Source: Providencia sp. (GTDB lineage Bacteria; Pseudomonadota; Gammaproteobacteria; Enterobacterales; Enterobacteriaceae). From it: DNA of 64,000 nt. The position numbers and the translations under genes were made by a program. The notes under the pieces are model-generated. The model was not told the DNA's origin, did not search any database, and saw only the letters and a list, made by a program, of their open reading frames with translations. How positions within the stretch are numbered: the first letter of the stretch is position 1; every line of letters begins with the position of its first letter. This document shows positions 1-7,916 of this stretch, in pieces. The stretch is taken from contig NZ_DOEH01000010.1 in NCBI RefSeq assembly GCF_003533305.1, forward strand, positions 239,094 to 303,093, read 5' to 3'.

Positions 1-503
1 AATTGACCTAATGAACGATATTCAGGACGAAAATCATGTCCCCACTGAGAGATGCAGTGCGCCTCATCAACCGCCAATAAAGTGATATTCCAATTAGTTA
101 ACTGACTTAAAAAATAGTCCGTCAATAATCGTTCAGGAGCAACATACAGAAGCTTTATCTCCCCTTGCCCACACAACTCCATAATTTGGCGCTGTTCTTG
201 TGAAGTTTGCGAGGAATTCAAACACGCAGCATTCACACCATGCAATCGTAATTGATCGACTTGATCTTTCATTAATGAAATAAGTGGCGAAACAACTAAA
301 GTTACACCATCTTTGACCAACGCAGGCACTTGGTAACAGAGGGATTTTCCTCCACCGGTTGGCATTAAAACCAAACAATCACGGTTATCAATAATCGCTC
401 CAATGACAGCATCTTGCCCTGGACGAAACGACTGGTAGCCGAAAGTACTATTAAGCACATTTTCAGCCAATGATAATTGGTCAATGATACAAGCGGTGGA
501 CAC
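1..503 (-). CDS. recQ: ATP-dependent DNA helicase RecQ, 5' part only
   Basis: The reading frame runs off the left edge, so only about 167 N-terminal residues are present. It encodes a superfamily 2 3'-5' DNA helicase of the RecF recombination pathway. Visible motifs are [10 protein letters not shown] (motif 0), the Walker A stretch [12 protein letters not shown], the motif Ia region [19 protein letters not shown], and the DEAH-type box [18 protein letters not shown] typical of RecQ. The start is a GTG at 503 preceded by AAGGAA at good spacing; no upstream ATG fits. The recQ-pldA-yigI-rarD neighbourhood is the E. coli arrangement. Confidence 0.95.
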   Translation of the reverse strand, partial: MSTACIIDQLSLAENVLNSTFGYQSFRPGQDAVIGAIIDNRDCLVLMPTGGGKSLCYQVPALVKDGVTLVVSPLISLMKDQVDQLRLHGVNAACLNSSQTSQEQRQIMELCGQGEIKLLYVAPERLLTDYFLSQLTNWNITLLAVDEAHCISQWGHDFRPEYRSLGQ

Positions 504-637
504 AAGCTTCCTTAATATCTAAAGCAAATAGCTGCCTATTTAGAGCAGCTAAGTCTTGGCTAGCAAACCTTACAACCTATCAAGATACTATCTTGAAACG
601 CAGGAGATGTCTGCTAGCAAATAAAATTTGCGGCGGG

Positions 638-1531
638 TTACAGCATGTCGTTTAACATGACTCCAATACCGAAACGTGTCTGACGGTAGTTATAGTCTAT
701 CATCGACTCGCCATATCCACTAAATAGCTGAGTATATAATCTGACGTGTTGACTAATTGGATAGCTCCAGCCTAATTCAGCGCCACCATAACCACTATTC
801 CAATTATAACGTCCGGTAGCAGTTACCACACTGTCACCCAGTGCATAACCCACTTTTAAACGGTAATACCCCATATACTTGGTGATATCGCGATTATCAT
901 CGCTACCTTCACTTTCATGAATCCGATACCAAGGTTTAAGGTCGACTTGCCAATTACCATTTTGCGCCATAGCGCGTGCATACACACGGTTCCAACTGCG
1001 TGACGTCGGATCAGAGCGTCCGTTCGATTCATGGTTGAAACCTGTTTCAAATTCACGCACTGTCCAGCCACCTAACTGATAGTCGGTTAGCCAGCCAACA
1101 AAAATCTGAGGTTCGTAGTTGGTTTCACGAAAAGGTGAAGACTCTTTCTTATTACTGAGTTGCCACCAAGAGCGTTGAGTATAAGATACGGCTAAAATAG
1201 AATCATCCCCTGCAATCCCAGCCCAAAGCGGGAAAGCAAGACTCAATTGAAATTTCACTTCATCATTTAGCGCGTCATGAGCCCAGTCATAGCTTGAGAT
1301 AGCCTTTTTATTCATTGAAGAAGTGTAGGTATAAATAATGTAATTTGACTCATAAGGATATAGCACAAAAGGATTATCATAATTTTGAAGTAGCCCAGAA
1401 ATAATACTACCTCGAATCGGCGAATTATCCGTTACATCCTGTTTTGGTTGCACATCCGTATTTTCAGTAGCAAACAGTGATACAGACCAAAAACTGAGCA
1501 CAGCACTCAATAACATCGGTAAAGCACGCAT
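638..1531 (-). CDS. pldA: Outer membrane phospholipase A (PldA)
   Basis: Calcium-dependent outer membrane phospholipase A1/A2 that degrades phospholipids misplaced in the outer leaflet. The 297-aa product starts with a signal peptide (about residues 1-21, cleavage after SLFA). The catalytic triad reads as H167 and S169 in GFNHESNGRSD, with N181 in SRSWNRVYA, as in E. coli OmpLA. Alternating polar and aromatic strands through to the C-terminus fit a 12-stranded barrel. The ATG at 1531 follows AGGAAT at proper spacing. The gene is divergent from yigI across a 150-bp gap. Identification is firm from motif and context. Confidence 0.95.
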   Translation of the reverse strand: MRALPMLLSAVLSFWSVSLFATENTDVQPKQDVTDNSPIRGSIISGLLQNYDNPFVLYPYESNYIIYTYTSSMNKKAISSYDWAHDALNDEVKFQLSLAFPLWAGIAGDDSILAVSYTQRSWWQLSNKKESSPFRETNYEPQIFVGWLTDYQLGGWTVREFETGFNHESNGRSDPTSRSWNRVYARAMAQNGNWQVDLKPWYRIHESEGSDDNRDITKYMGYYRLKVGYALGDSVVTATGRYNWNSGYGGAELGWSYPISQHVRLYTQLFSGYGESMIDYNYRQTRFGIGVMLNDML

Positions 1532-1683
1532 CAGTCATTCCTATATTTAACAATGTCAAAAAAACTTTGTCTTATTTTACACACAAAACTCAATAGCTGT
1601 TGAAAGATTATTCATTTGTTTGTTAGAGACACCGATCAAACATAATGATAACTTATAATTCACATATTTTTAAAAGGATGAAG

Positions 1684-2157
1684 ATGATGAATGATCGTAC
1701 TTACACTTTTGAAGAAGCCAGTGAGCTCATGAGTAATGCTTTTATCTATAAAATGCCTTTCAATCAATTATTAGGGATAAAACTGGCTAATATGAGTGAC
1801 GATTTTGTGCAATTAACCGTTGAAAATCGCCCTGAATTAATCGGTAATTTTACTCAAAATATTCTTCATGGTGGTGTCATTGCCTCAATACTTGATGTCG
1901 CCGGTGGCATGGTATGCATCAACCGTATGCTTCAACGTATTAACCCATTAGTTCATCAAGAAATTGTCGATAAAATGTCTCGTATGGGCACCATTGACCT
2001 ACGTGTTGATTACTTACGCCCCGGGCGCGGTGAAATATTTACCGCCAGTGCCAGTCTTTTGCGTGATGGCAATAAAATCGCCGTAACCCGATGTGAATTA
2101 CATAACGAGCGCAACCAACACATTGCAACTGCCACCGCGACCTACCTTATTGGATAA
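1684..2157 (+). CDS. yigI: YigI, hot-dog fold acyl-CoA thioesterase family
   Basis: Small PaaI/YigI-type thioesterase (157 aa with this start). The hot-dog fold signature is visible as the active-site loop ILHGGVIASILDVAGG, followed by the family stretch MGTIDLRVDYLRPGRGE and a closing ATATATYLIG strand. YigI of E. coli is a medium- to long-chain acyl-CoA thioesterase, so the same activity is inferred. The frame is open upstream to an ATG at 1645, but AAAAGGA at 1672-1678 places the ribosome at ATG 1684 or 1687, which also matches the length of E. coli YigI. Confidence 0.88.
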   Translation: MMNDRTYTFEEASELMSNAFIYKMPFNQLLGIKLANMSDDFVQLTVENRPELIGNFTQNILHGGVIASILDVAGGMVCINRMLQRINPLVHQEIVDKMSRMGTIDLRVDYLRPGRGEIFTASASLLRDGNKIAVTRCELHNERNQHIATATATYLIG

Positions 2158-2240
2158 TATATATCTGTAAAAAATTAGTTACCTAGTAAACTAATAACTT
2201 GTAAAAAAACCTGAGCAATGTCACATTAGAGCAAGTCCAG

Positions 2241-2268
2241 ATCGAGCCAATAAATGAGTCGGCTCGAT
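2241..2268 (+). terminator. Hairpin after yigI
   Basis: ATCGAGCC and GGCTCGAT form an 8-bp stem about 85 bases after the yigI stop, followed by a weak AT-rich tail (ATCTAAAATTC). It is a possible weak terminator between yigI and rarD. Confidence 0.4.
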
Positions 2269-2317
2269 ATCTAAAATTCGATTTTCCTTAGTCATTAATT
2301 CAATTTCAGAGCCAACA

Positions 2318-3226
2318 ATGAGCCAGCAAAATACTACCAAAGGCGTATTATGTGCCTTGGGCGCCTATTTTATTTGGGGTGTCGCGCCTATTTATTTTAA
2401 AACGATTAAAGAAGTCCCCGCAGAAGAGATCCTGACTCACCGTATTATCTGGTCATTTTTCTTTATGCTCATTCTATTAACTGCAACTCGGCATTGGAGC
2501 TATATGCGCCAAGTGCTAAAACACCCTAAAAAAATATTAATATTAGGCGTAACGGCGGTCACGATTGCATCAAATTGGCTCATTTATATTTGGGCCGTTA
2601 ATAACGGCCATATGCTACAAGCCAGTCTTGGTTATTTTATTAACCCGCTCATTAACGTGTTATTCGGTATGCTATTTTTGCAAGAACGCTTTCGCCGAAT
2701 GCAATGGATAGCGGTTGGACTTGCATTGACAGGCGTTTTAATCCAATTATGGCAGTTTGGCTCAGTGCCTGTCATTGGTTTAAGCCTTGCGGTTACCTTC
2801 GCAACTTATGGTCTCTTACGTAAAAAATTAGGTGTTGATGCACAAATAGGGATGACATTTGAAACCCTATGGTTGTTGCCTGTTGGCGTTATTTTCTTAC
2901 TCTTTTTTGCTGATAGCCCGACAAGTAATATGGCCATGAATGATTGGCATCTAAATGTACTCCTTATTGCGGCAGGTGTTATCACCACCATTCCTTTATT
3001 ACTATTTACTGAGGCTGCAAACCATTTACGCTTATCCACGCTTGGCTTTTTCCAATATATGGGCCCCAGTATTATGTTCTTACTTGCGGTCTTTATGTAT
3101 GATGAAGTCATGACACCAGAACTACTTATCACCTTTGGTTTTATTTGGGTTGCATTAATTTTATTTACATTAGATGCATTATATACTCAACAAAAACTTA
3201 GAAAAAAAACAAATACTATCGCTTAA
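2318..3226 (+). CDS. rarD: RarD, EamA-family (DMT) inner membrane transporter
   Basis: A 302-aa very hydrophobic protein with about ten predicted membrane segments and the two-repeat EamA (drug/metabolite transporter) layout. It begins with the RarD-type sequence GVLCALGAYFIWGVAPIYFK and contains ASNWLIYIWAVNNGHMLQASLGYFINPL and FFQYMGPSIMFLLAVF, all characteristic of RarD. The E. coli gene was named for chloramphenicol sensitivity of mutants; the true substrate is not established. The SD is weak (CAGAG). It lies downstream of yigI as in E. coli and is followed by a strong hairpin. Confidence 0.92.
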   Translation: MSQQNTTKGVLCALGAYFIWGVAPIYFKTIKEVPAEEILTHRIIWSFFFMLILLTATRHWSYMRQVLKHPKKILILGVTAVTIASNWLIYIWAVNNGHMLQASLGYFINPLINVLFGMLFLQERFRRMQWIAVGLALTGVLIQLWQFGSVPVIGLSLAVTFATYGLLRKKLGVDAQIGMTFETLWLLPVGVIFLLFFADSPTSNMAMNDWHLNVLLIAAGVITTIPLLLFTEAANHLRLSTLGFFQYMGPSIMFLLAVFMYDEVMTPELLITFGFIWVALILFTLDALYTQQKLRKKTNTIA

Positions 3227-3263
3227 TATCAGAATTAACACCTGATTAAGTGGCTTTAACCAA

Positions 3264-3304
3264 AACACTGATTATTATTGCCAATTGACAATATAGTCAG
3301 TGTT
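3264..3304 (+). terminator. Terminator-like hairpin after rarD
   Basis: AACACTGA (3264-3271) pairs with TCAGTGTT (3297-3304), and the inner bases TATTATTG/CAATATA extend the stem. It lies 37 bases after the rarD stop and is followed by CCATTTTAT. Confidence 0.55.
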
Positions 3305-3683
3305 CCATTTTATGAGACCAAATTAATAAATTTATTTTATATAAATAATATAAATGACTTAATATTTAATTTCTGTTTAGTTTTATTTAAACAAAACTCA
3401 TCAAGAAAATAGCTTAATTAAATTGAATATTTCTTACTATATTCACTAACAACTTATTTCACCATTCACCTCAAACAAAAAAATCGTTTAAAATACAATA
3501 AAATCAATATGTTACATTAAATTAAAATACTTGATTTTCTTTGTAAAATCATTATGATTAAACTTATCTTAAATCCTCATCAATTATCTCACACCTGTAT
3601 AAATCAACTCTTTGAAATAAAAGAGGATATTTATTTTCTTTAATTAATGATTGCTTAATCGGGAGTTGATAACTATATTGTAC
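3305..3683. other. AT-rich intergenic stretch, no gene seen
   Basis: Very AT-rich sequence with runs of A and T and no open frame carrying a ribosome binding site. It marks the left edge of the segment that interrupts the E. coli gene order. Presumably it holds the promoter for the structured leader and permease downstream, but no clear -35/-10 pair stands out. Confidence 0.4.
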
Positions 3684-3808
3684 GCCGCTTGTATTCACCC
3701 CAGCGGATAGTGATGGTCCGATTCATTACTGACGTTTCATTAAAGTGCGCACGATGACATTTTTATTATGTCCTGGTGCGAGGTTTTCTGAAATTGAATA
3801 CAGCCGGT
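3684..3808 (+). ncRNA. Candidate structured leader RNA (three-way junction) upstream of permease
   Basis: The sequence folds by eye into a closed multi-branch RNA. The closing stem pairs TGTATTCA (3690-3697) with TGAATACA (3795-3802) and extends outward through GCCG/CGGT pairs with one mismatch. Inside are a short hairpin CGGA/TCCG (3704-3720) and a long hairpin 3748-3780 (CGCAC/GTGCG and GACAT/ATGTC around an internal loop). The layout resembles a riboswitch or cis-regulatory leader, but I match it to no named family. It lies about 230 bases before the permease start, with an ERIC element in between. Confidence 0.35.
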
Positions 3809-3837
3809 TCTAAAATTTAATACAATCATGTAGCGTT

Positions 3838-3963
3838 AAGACTCAAATAATTCGAAAATACAACTAGGCGGCGAGCAAGAGAGTCGCTAGGAGCATACAA
3901 AAGTATGTGACTAGTGCGAGCGAGCAAAGCCAACAACGTTGTAGTTCGAAGTATGACGAGTAT
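3838..3963 (+). repeat. ERIC element (full length, ~126 bp)
   Basis: The core AGGAGCATAC/GTATGTGACT, then GCGAGCGAGCAAAGCCAAC and an end reading GAAGTATGACGAGTAT, match the enterobacterial repetitive intergenic consensus. The left end (TTCGAAAATACAAC) is the inverted counterpart of the right end (GTTGTAGTTCGAA). It ends 77 bases before the permease start and would be transcribed as part of the leader. Confidence 0.85.
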
Positions 3964-4040
3964 GGCTGCATTTTAGGTTCATTTTTTCTGTATCTTCAGA
4001 AAGAGTGACGTTGTGAAGGGCTTTTGGGAAGGGCTTCAAA

Positions 4041-5393
4041 ATGCAACAGAATACCGTTCATATGAAACGTGTACTGACCACACCTGCGTTAGTATTTTTC
4101 GGGCTCGCTTATATGGTGCCGCTCGGAATTTTTACCACCTATGGCCAAGTCACAGTATTAAGTGAAGGGCACCTGCCTATCGCTTATTTAATTACACTTG
4201 CTGCCGTCTTTTTTACTGCCATGAGCTATTGCCGCATGACCAGCGCACTCCCTCTTTCAGGGTCTGCTTACTCATATGTGCAAAAAACATTTGGCGGCAC
4301 ACTCGGATTTTTAGTGGGTTGGGCACAACTGCTCGATTACTTATTCCTGCCTATTATCAACTACATCGCTATCGGAATCTTCGTTCACGAAGCCTTTCCT
4401 GATATTCCCATGTATGTGATTATTTGCAGCACCATTACACTTGTCAGCATTATGAATATTTTGGGTATTAAATTAGTATCCTCAATGAATATGTTGATCA
4501 TAATGATGCAATTTGTGTTTATTGCTGTCTTTTTATATCTGAGCTTTAAAACCTCATTTGTATTAGACACCCAGGCGCTACTCGCCCCAGTTACCGTGAT
4601 GGCAGACCAAGTACCCGGCTTATTTGCTGGTGCTGCTGTATTATGTTTAGCTTTCTTAGGCTTTGATGCCATTTCAACCATGGCAGAAGAAACTAAAGAT
4701 GCACGCCGTGCTCTGCCAAAAGCAATTTTATATACTGTCTTTATTGCTGGAACTTTGTTTGTGACCATTTCTTATGGCGCACACCTCATTTATCCGGTGT
4801 GGCAAGATTTCATTCCAAATACAGATGTAGCCAGCCTTGCCGTAATGAAGCAAGTTGGTGGCGCGATGATGGCATCTAGCTTTATTACCGCCTATGTAAT
4901 TGGTGTATTTGCCTCTGCCATGACATCACAAGCTAGTATTGTACGTATTTTCTATGCAATGGGCCGCGAAGGTGTATTACCACGTTCAGTGTTTGCATAT
5001 TTGCATCCGAAATTAAATACCCCAGTGTATTCAATCATTTTTGTAGCAATTGCTTCACTACTTTCGCTCGTTTTATCTCTGAGCATGGTGGCATCAATGA
5101 TAAGTTTCGGGGCGCTAATCGCGTTTACTTTCGTAAACTTATCGGTGATTAAACATTTTTATATTGATCGTAAAGCACCTCTCGATAATACAAAAATTTT
5201 AACCTGCCTTATCATGCCATCCATTGGTGTTATTTTAACCCTTTGGCTGTGGACAAGCCTTGATGCAGAAGCCTTCAAAGTTGGATTATGGTGGCTAGCA
5301 GCAGGTGCAGTTTATCTCACTCTGTTAACCCATGGCTTTACTCGTCGTCCTCCTGCTATTTCTGACGATGAAACCGATATGATTATTAATTAA
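4041..5393 (+). CDS. APC-superfamily amino acid/polyamine permease, PuuP-like
   Basis: A 450-aa integral inner membrane protein with about 12 hydrophobic segments. The consensus features of the APC family are present: GLAYMVPLGIFTTYG in TM1, SGSAYSYVQKTFGG, GWAQLLDYLFLPIINY, and FLGFDAISTMAEETKDARRALPKAI in the TM6/loop region. The closest family I can name is the E. coli putrescine importer PuuP, whose LDYLFLP and GFDA..T.. EET motifs are shared. The substrate is unproven. A GGGAAGGG sequence 6 bases upstream supports the ATG at 4041. The gene sits in the accessory segment and is followed by a terminator, then by an amidohydrolase that may act on the imported compound. Confidence 0.8.
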   Translation: MQQNTVHMKRVLTTPALVFFGLAYMVPLGIFTTYGQVTVLSEGHLPIAYLITLAAVFFTAMSYCRMTSALPLSGSAYSYVQKTFGGTLGFLVGWAQLLDYLFLPIINYIAIGIFVHEAFPDIPMYVIICSTITLVSIMNILGIKLVSSMNMLIIMMQFVFIAVFLYLSFKTSFVLDTQALLAPVTVMADQVPGLFAGAAVLCLAFLGFDAISTMAEETKDARRALPKAILYTVFIAGTLFVTISYGAHLIYPVWQDFIPNTDVASLAVMKQVGGAMMASSFITAYVIGVFASAMTSQASIVRIFYAMGREGVLPRSVFAYLHPKLNTPVYSIIFVAIASLLSLVLSLSMVASMISFGALIAFTFVNLSVIKHFYIDRKAPLDNTKILTCLIMPSIGVILTLWLWTSLDAEAFKVGLWWLAAGAVYLTLLTHGFTRRPPAISDDETDMIIN

Positions 5394-5423
5394 TCATACT
5401 TGAGACAAAATATAATAGACAAT

Positions 5424-5458
5424 AACGGGGGAGCTTAGCCTTCCCCGTTGTTTTTTTT
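5424..5458 (+). terminator. Rho-independent terminator after the permease
   Basis: AACGGGGGA (5424-5432) pairs with TTCCCCGTT (5441-5449) and is followed by eight T residues. It lies between the permease and the amidohydrolase, so it either ends the first transcript or limits read-through into the second gene. Confidence 0.85.
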
Positions 5459-5503
5459 AGAACAGGCTCCTCCCAAAGAGCCCCCTGATACAGACGGTTT
5501 ACC

Positions 5504-7222
5504 ATGAATAACAAAATTGCTGATGTCATTTATTTCAACGGTTATATCTATACCGCAGACAATCAAAATAGCGTTGTTGACGCAATCGCCTTGCAAGATG
5601 GCTATATCCTTGCAACAGGGACTTCTGGTGAATTACACCAATATGTAGGACCAGAAACAGAAAGTATCGATTTAGATGGCAAAATGATGATGCCTGGCAT
5701 TATTGATGGCCACATGCACCCATTTTGGGGCGGCGTTCAACTATTCGGTTGTCATCTAAATTATGAGTCATTATCGATTGAACAAATCCTACAACGTGTG
5801 CAAGATCACCTCGATAAAGACCCTCGTACCAGCGAAAATGATTGGTTAAAAGTTACCGCATGGTTACGTCAAGGCATGTTACCTGCGGGTATTGATATGT
5901 ATCGTGAAGACATGGATACCTTGAAAACCGATCGCCCTGTGGTCCTCTTTTCAAATGACTGCCACACTTTATTAGCTAATAGCCGCGCATTAGCACTTTT
6001 AGGTATCACTAAAGAAACACCTGAACCGCCCGATGGTAAAATAGGTAAATACGAAAATGGCGAACTTAACGGTATTTTAGAAGATGCACCTGCGATGCGT
6101 GCTGCTGATAGTATTGCAACTATTCGTGATGATCAAACTGTTGAAGTCGCAGAGTTAGTTCAAAAGGTATTAAACCAACAAGGTGTCACTATGGTGATGG
6201 ATGCTCGAGTTTCTGAGCAGCAACTTGATGCGTTTGCACAGCTACAGCAGCGTGGAGACCTCACTATCCGTTTCCAAGCTGCCCGTGAAATTACCCCCGA
6301 TGAAACACCCGATGTCGCCTCAGTTGCAGCAGCTGTCGATAACGCCGTTGCTTTCGCTAAAAAATGGCATCAAGCAGACTGGACACCGGAACCTGGCATT
6401 GGCTTGCGTAATATCAAAATGTTTGTCGATGGCGTGATGCAATATCCAACAATGACAGCCTCTTTATTACAGCCTTATCGCATTAATAAAGGCACAGATA
6501 TTGCTCCAAATTGGGTCGAAACAGATAATTACGGCGACTTATATTTCACTGCTGAAATTCTTGATGAACTGATGGAAAAAATTGCAGCCGCAGGCTATGA
6601 CCCTCACTTACATACTGTAGGTGAAGGCGCAGTATCTATCGTTTTAGATGCAATTGAAAAAATGCGCATCGCACATCCAGAAAAAGATATTCGCCCTGGA
6701 CTCGCTCACAACGAACTGGTTGATGCTAAAGATTATGCACGATTTGCACGTCTGAAAACCATTGCATGCCTTTCGTTCCAATGGGCTGCACCTACGCCAG
6801 AACTCGCCGCTTTTGAGCGCAATATGTTAGGTGAAGAACGCTTTGAGCAATTAGAACCAATTGCTAAATTTGTCGATGCGGGAGCTGTAGTCGCTTTTGG
6901 TAGCGACTGGCCTATTGATGACTTTGATGAATGGTATGATTTAAAAGTCGCAGCAACACGTCGTGGACGTGACATTGATGGTCAAAAAGCACCAAGGTTA
7001 GATAACGATCGTGATTTAACAGTGACGGAAGTTTTACGCTCGGCTACTATTGATTCTGCTTTTGCACAGCATCGTGAAGAAGTACTTGGATCATTAGAAG
7101 TAGGTAAATTTGCCGATATGATAGTACTTGATCGCAATGTATTTGAAATTCCTGCTGACGACATCGAAAATGTAAAAGTCTTGCGCACTATTATTGGTGG
7201 AAAAACGGTTCATATCGCATAA
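5504..7222 (+). CDS. YtcJ-like metal-dependent amidohydrolase
   Basis: A 572-aa member of the amidohydrolase superfamily (YtcJ/NfdA-like, amidohydrolase_3). The N-terminal beta domain ADVIYFNGYIYTAD is followed by the metal-binding HMH at 70-72 in MMPGIIDGHMHPFWGG. Later landmarks are KMFVDGVMQYPTMT, HLHTVGEGA (metal His), and GSDWPIDDFDEW with the metal-ligand Asp. The C-terminus returns to the beta domain (VGKFADMIVLDRN). No signal peptide is present, so it is cytoplasmic. Family members hydrolyse N-acyl or formamide-type bonds; the substrate here is unknown. Its position behind a PuuP-like importer suggests catabolism of an imported amine or amide, which is an inference. Confidence 0.8.
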   Translation: MNNKIADVIYFNGYIYTADNQNSVVDAIALQDGYILATGTSGELHQYVGPETESIDLDGKMMMPGIIDGHMHPFWGGVQLFGCHLNYESLSIEQILQRVQDHLDKDPRTSENDWLKVTAWLRQGMLPAGIDMYREDMDTLKTDRPVVLFSNDCHTLLANSRALALLGITKETPEPPDGKIGKYENGELNGILEDAPAMRAADSIATIRDDQTVEVAELVQKVLNQQGVTMVMDARVSEQQLDAFAQLQQRGDLTIRFQAAREITPDETPDVASVAAAVDNAVAFAKKWHQADWTPEPGIGLRNIKMFVDGVMQYPTMTASLLQPYRINKGTDIAPNWVETDNYGDLYFTAEILDELMEKIAAAGYDPHLHTVGEGAVSIVLDAIEKMRIAHPEKDIRPGLAHNELVDAKDYARFARLKTIACLSFQWAAPTPELAAFERNMLGEERFEQLEPIAKFVDAGAVVAFGSDWPIDDFDEWYDLKVAATRRGRDIDGQKAPRLDNDRDLTVTEVLRSATIDSAFAQHREEVLGSLEVGKFADMIVLDRNVFEIPADDIENVKVLRTIIGGKTVHIA

Positions 7223-7245
7223 TTTTATATAATTACTATTTAATT

Positions 7246-7276
7246 TGATGAAGGCATAGCCAAAATGCCTTCATCA
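7246..7276 (+). terminator. Hairpin terminator after the amidohydrolase
   Basis: A perfect 12-bp stem, TGATGAAGGCAT (7246-7257) with ATGCCTTCATCA (7265-7276), starts 24 bases after the stop codon and is followed by an AT-rich tail without a long T run. Confidence 0.6.
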
Positions 7277-7656
7277 TTCATTATCAGCTACATCCTTATT
7301 CTAGCTAACTCCCCACCTGTATTTCCAATCCCCATCAACAAAAACTGAAATAAAGTCCCCATAAGTTTCTGATAACGATTCACTGTTATTCATGACAATA
7401 TCCATATTGATTTAAATAATTATTTTTTGAATTAACAGACCATAAAATAATATTATAATTACCCTCTTATAACTAATTTAATTTTGATATGTTAGTGTCA
7501 TTATTATTCATACTAAAATAATATTTTTTAAACTAACTTAATTGCATTCATAAAGTCACTAAAATACCATCTAGCATTTTTTATTTAAAATACCGCTTGC
7601 AAAGCAAAAAACATCTCGCTATCATCCGCTGCGTTTTCAATTCAAACATTAACTGC
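7277..7656. other. AT-rich intergenic stretch before the rtcB2 leader
   Basis: No open frame with a ribosome binding site was seen on either strand. The sequence is strongly AT-rich. It should contain the promoter of the leader-rtcB2-prfH transcript. No GG-N10-GC sigma-54 promoter and no rtcR gene were found, unlike the E. coli rtcBA operon. Confidence 0.4.
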
Positions 7657-7669
7657 AAGGAGGTACATC

Positions 7670-7714
7670 ATGACAACAACTAATCAAACTCTTTGCGGGC
7701 ACACCCAGAAATAG
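7670..7714 (+). CDS. Short upstream ORF (14 codons) in the rtcB2-prfH leader
   Basis: An AAGGAGG (7657-7663) six bases before ATG 7670 is the best ribosome binding site in this part of the window. It opens a frame of only 14 codons (MTTTNQTLCGHTQK) ending at TAG 7712-7714. The stop and the last codons overlap the left arm of a hairpin (GCGGGCA 7695-7701 with TGCCCGC 7748-7754; AAATAG 7709-7714 with CTATTT 7741-7746). A ribosome translating or stalled on this ORF would keep that hairpin open. It could be a regulatory leader peptide or a decayed gene start; I recognise no homologue. Confidence 0.4.
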   Translation: MTTTNQTLCGHTQK

Positions 7715-7840
7715 TCACTCTCGTTAGTTATACTATCTCCCTATTTTTGCCCGCTCTACCCTCAATAGTTTAATTTGCTATCGATGGCAAGCTCTAGCAT
7801 CTCTATCAACATAGATTCACTATGTGACTCGAGGCTATTG
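7695..7840 (+). promoter_or_regulatory. Structured 5' leader of rtcB2-prfH
   Basis: Two stacked structures can be drawn. The first is the hairpin 7695-7754 described for the short ORF. The second is a branched element 7763-7840, closed by CAATAG/CTATTG and containing TTGC/GCAA and ACATAG/CTATGT (7809-7825) hairpins. Together they occupy most of the 200 bases between the short ORF and the rtcB2 start. The pairings are seen directly; a regulatory role is inferred. Confidence 0.35.
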
Positions 7841-7916
7841 CGTAACCAATCTCTGTGCAATTTAAAATATGGCGAGGTATTCATCTTATTTTTTAATTAG
7901 ATATGAGCAAATTAAT

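Noticed and set aside
7869..7916. N-terminal 16-codon extension of rtcB2 from ATG 7869
   Set aside because: No SD and no similarity to RtcB family N-termini, which begin at the following MGN.. start.
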